A stretch of DNA of 64,000 nucleotides from NCBI RefSeq assembly GCF_000717595.1, contig NZ_JNZO01000045.1, positions 43,521 through 107,520 of the forward strand, in the 5' to 3' direction. Each line of letters begins with the position of its first letter. Positions within the stretch are counted from its first letter, which is position 1. Both the position numbers and the translations under genes were made by a program. The notes under the pieces are model-generated. The model ran no database searches, was not told the origin of the DNA, and was given only the letters and a program-made list of their open reading frames with translations. This document shows positions 62,812 to 64,000 of this stretch, one piece after another. This DNA is from Streptomyces flavochromogenes. GTDB lineage: Bacteria; Actinomycetota; Actinomycetes; Streptomycetales; Streptomycetaceae.

Positions 62812-63036
62812 CTACGGGAGAGCGCGGTCTTCGTAGGCCCCCGAGACCGCCGCAGGTCCCCCGTCCTCTCCCGTCGCCGGGGGCGACCGGCTGTCCAGCA
62901 TGGCGGTGAGGATCAGCCCCAGCAGCGCGGTGACGGTCAGGACGGCAGCCGCCACGACGCGGGGGTTGCGGCGCGCGGCTCGGACGCCCGCGGGCGCGCC
63001 CTCGTGGCCGAGTTCACGGACGCGTGCAGACGGCAT
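62812..63036 (-). CDS. Small single-pass membrane protein
   Basis: 74 residues: a charged N-terminus (MPSARVRELGHEGAPAGVRA) with RRNPR, one helix (VVAAAVLTVTALLGLILTAM), then a polar Pro/Gly tail, predicted outside. No ribosome site precedes ATG 63036; the upstream bases form the shared element B, so initiation may be leaderless. Function unknown, divergent from the membrane protein gene at 63112. Confidence 0.45.
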   Translation of the reverse strand: MPSARVRELGHEGAPAGVRAARRNPRVVAAAVLTVTALLGLILTAMLDSRSPPATGEDGGPAAVSGAYEDRALP

Positions 63037-63070
63037 TAAGAACGCGTAAAGACTGCCGGAACCAGGCAGT
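63031..63070. promoter_or_regulatory. Element B and central inverted repeat in a divergent promoter region
   Basis: 63031-63056, read on the minus strand, matches element A of 61294-61320 (GCAGTCTTT plus most of the next 17 bases ending ATGCCG). ACTGCC and GGCAGT form an inverted repeat with a 7-base spacer at 63052-63070. It sits between the 74-residue protein gene and the SPFH-linked plus-strand genes. Confidence 0.4.
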
Positions 63071-63111
63071 GACCATCTATGCCGTTACGTGGAAACATCC
63101 TTGAACAACGG

Positions 63112-63648
63112 ATGAAGCCCCGCATGGGACAGGTGGCGCAGATGGGCTGGTTTCTCGGTCTCGGCATCGCGGGTCTCGTGCTGCTCGTCCTGGCGCTGGT
63201 CTTCGACGGGGTGTTGGAGGGGGTCCTCGACTCGATCGGCGCGGGGCTTGACGGGTTTCTGTCGTTGCCGGTGGTCGCCGGGTTCGTGTCCGCGCTCGGA
63301 TTCACGGGCGCGATCACGATGGGCGCCGTCGGTACGGGGGCGGGGGTCGCCACCGGTGCGGGTGTGGTCGCGGGGGGCGTCGTGGGGTGGGGGACCTGGC
63401 GGCTCAGCCGGGCGCTGCTCCGCGACGGCGTCACGCCCGCACCGCGCGGCGAGGACCTGACCGGTACGAGCGGGTCGGTGGTGACGGCGATCCCCGTGGG
63501 CGGCTACGGCGAGGTACTGCTGTACCTCGCGGGCCAGCCGGTGAAGTACGCGGCGAAGGCCGCGACTCCCGTCACGCGGGGCACCGAGGTGTGGGTGGAG
63601 TCCGTGCTCTCACCGACGTCCGTCTCCGTCCGCCCGGTCGAACGCTGA
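63112..63648 (+). CDS. Membrane protein, possibly NfeD-like with OB-fold
   Basis: About 178 residues. Hydrophobic segments (WFLGLGIAGLVLLVLALVFD; VVAGFVSALGFTGAITMGAV; GAGVATGAGVVAGGVVGWGT) precede a C-terminal beta domain (DLTGTSGSVVTAIPVGGYGE, VLLYLAGQPVKYAAKAATPV, TEVWVESVLSPTSVSVRPVE) that fits an OB-fold. This is the arrangement of NfeD-like partners of SPFH proteins, and an SPFH gene follows after 49 bases. ATG 63112 is chosen; ATG 63079 and 63124 are in frame and cannot be excluded. Confidence 0.75.
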   Translation: MKPRMGQVAQMGWFLGLGIAGLVLLVLALVFDGVLEGVLDSIGAGLDGFLSLPVVAGFVSALGFTGAITMGAVGTGAGVATGAGVVAGGVVGWGTWRLSRALLRDGVTPAPRGEDLTGTSGSVVTAIPVGGYGEVLLYLAGQPVKYAAKAATPVTRGTEVWVESVLSPTSVSVRPVER

Positions 63649-63697
63649 CCCGGCGCCACGTTCTGTCCTTCTCATTCTGATCGAAGGGGGTTTCTTC

Positions 63698-64000
63698 ATG
63701 AGCCCTGTCCTGACCGCTGTGGTGGGCATCGTCGTCCTCGTGGTCCTGCTCGGCCTCGTCGTCGTCACGCGTTACAAGGTCGCCGGGCCCAGCGAGGCGT
63801 TCATCATCACCGGCCGCCGGGGCAAGCAGGCCACCGACCCGGCCACGGGGCGGGTGTTCACCGACAACAGCGGCCAGAAGGTCGTGGTCGGTGGCGGTGT
63901 GTTCGTCGTGCCTTTCGTGCAGCAGAAGTTCACGCTCGACCTGTCCAGCCGGCACATCCCGGTCGCGGTGCGCGGCGCGGTCACCCTGCGCGGTGTGAAG
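63698..64000 (+). CDS. SPFH/flotillin family protein (3' end outside window)
   Basis: 101 residues are visible. GAAGGGGG precedes ATG 63698. It starts MSPVLTAVVGIVVLVVLLGL, one transmembrane helix, then VTRYKVAGPSEAFIITGRRG, KQATDPATGRVFTDNSGQKV, VVGGGVFVVPFVQQKFTLDL, SSRHIPVAVRGAVTLRGVK. This is the beginning of an SPFH domain of the flotillin type (SEAFIITGRRG, GGGVFVVPFVQ). It is the third SPFH protein within 12 kb and is encoded right after a membrane gene that may be NfeD-like. Confidence 0.9.
   Translation, partial: MSPVLTAVVGIVVLVVLLGLVVVTRYKVAGPSEAFIITGRRGKQATDPATGRVFTDNSGQKVVVGGGVFVVPFVQQKFTLDLSSRHIPVAVRGAVTLRGVK

Noticed and set aside
1..64000. tRNA, rRNA, riboswitch or replication origin
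   Set aside because: No cloverleaf with a GTTCGAATC-type arm, no rRNA core sequence, and no DnaA-box cluster was noticed by eye. A proper search with a covariance-model tool was not possible.

Overview
The window looks like a chromosomal stretch of a Streptomyces or close relative. The DNA is very GC-rich with strong third-position bias, and it carries lineage-typical families: a mycothiol-dependent isomerase-type enzyme, a DUF6643 proline-rich protein, a DUF6126 mini membrane protein, RsbW-like ATPases, PucR and ROK regulators. No rRNA, tRNA or CRISPR array was recognised.

Layout. 1-7.7 kb is ordinary metabolism and regulation: the end of a LuxR-type response regulator, a mycothiol-type isomerase, an MFS permease with a predicted leaderless promoter and overlapping operator, a small secreted protein, a ROK regulator, an SRPBCC protein, a lipoprotein and a methyltransferase. 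7.7-11.15 kb is a decayed prophage scrap (tape-measure fragments, primase-like fragment, holin-like gene) that truncates a DUF4865 gene. 11.2-37.2 kb is well-preserved core-like sequence: a SHOCT/MacB-type ABC exporter operon behind a TetR-type palindrome, an RsbW-like ATPase, a PLP-dependent cysteine-synthase-family enzyme, two SRPBCC proteins, a DeoR regulator, a membrane protein with a split alpha/beta-hydrolase fold, a beta-helix/AAA+ fusion, a MOSC protein, an HpnB-like glycosyltransferase, a glutamate racemase homologue, Lnt, Nudix, 3-hydroxybutyrate dehydrogenase, a GAF/PucR-type regulator and an MHS transporter.

37.2-52 kb is an accessory, eroded stretch. It holds fragments of an OLD-type ATPase, a rhodanese and ISL3/IS5 transposases. 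A distinctive cluster follows: three related cysteine-free ArsR regulators, a SulP transporter, a flavin-type split-barrel protein, two RsbW-like ATPases and a STAS antagonist. After it come remnants of GNAT and uracil-DNA-glycosylase genes, a leucine-rich-repeat protein, NhaA and an alanine:cation symporter. Several genes here are each broken by single-base frameshifts, so they are either truly decaying or this stretch of the assembly contains indel errors.

52-64 kb is a coherent membrane-microdomain locus. A minus-strand run encodes a YqiJ-like membrane protein, a YqiK-type flotillin, a 1,649-residue DUF3686-type AAA+ ATPase, NfeD and a QmcA-type SPFH protein. A divergent PucR-family regulator, a membrane protein that may be NfeD-like, and the start of a third SPFH protein lie on the plus strand. 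Two related sequence elements sit in the two divergent intergenic regions. This flotillin/giant-ATPase locus and the ArsR/SulP/partner-switch cluster are the best candidates for under-described systems.
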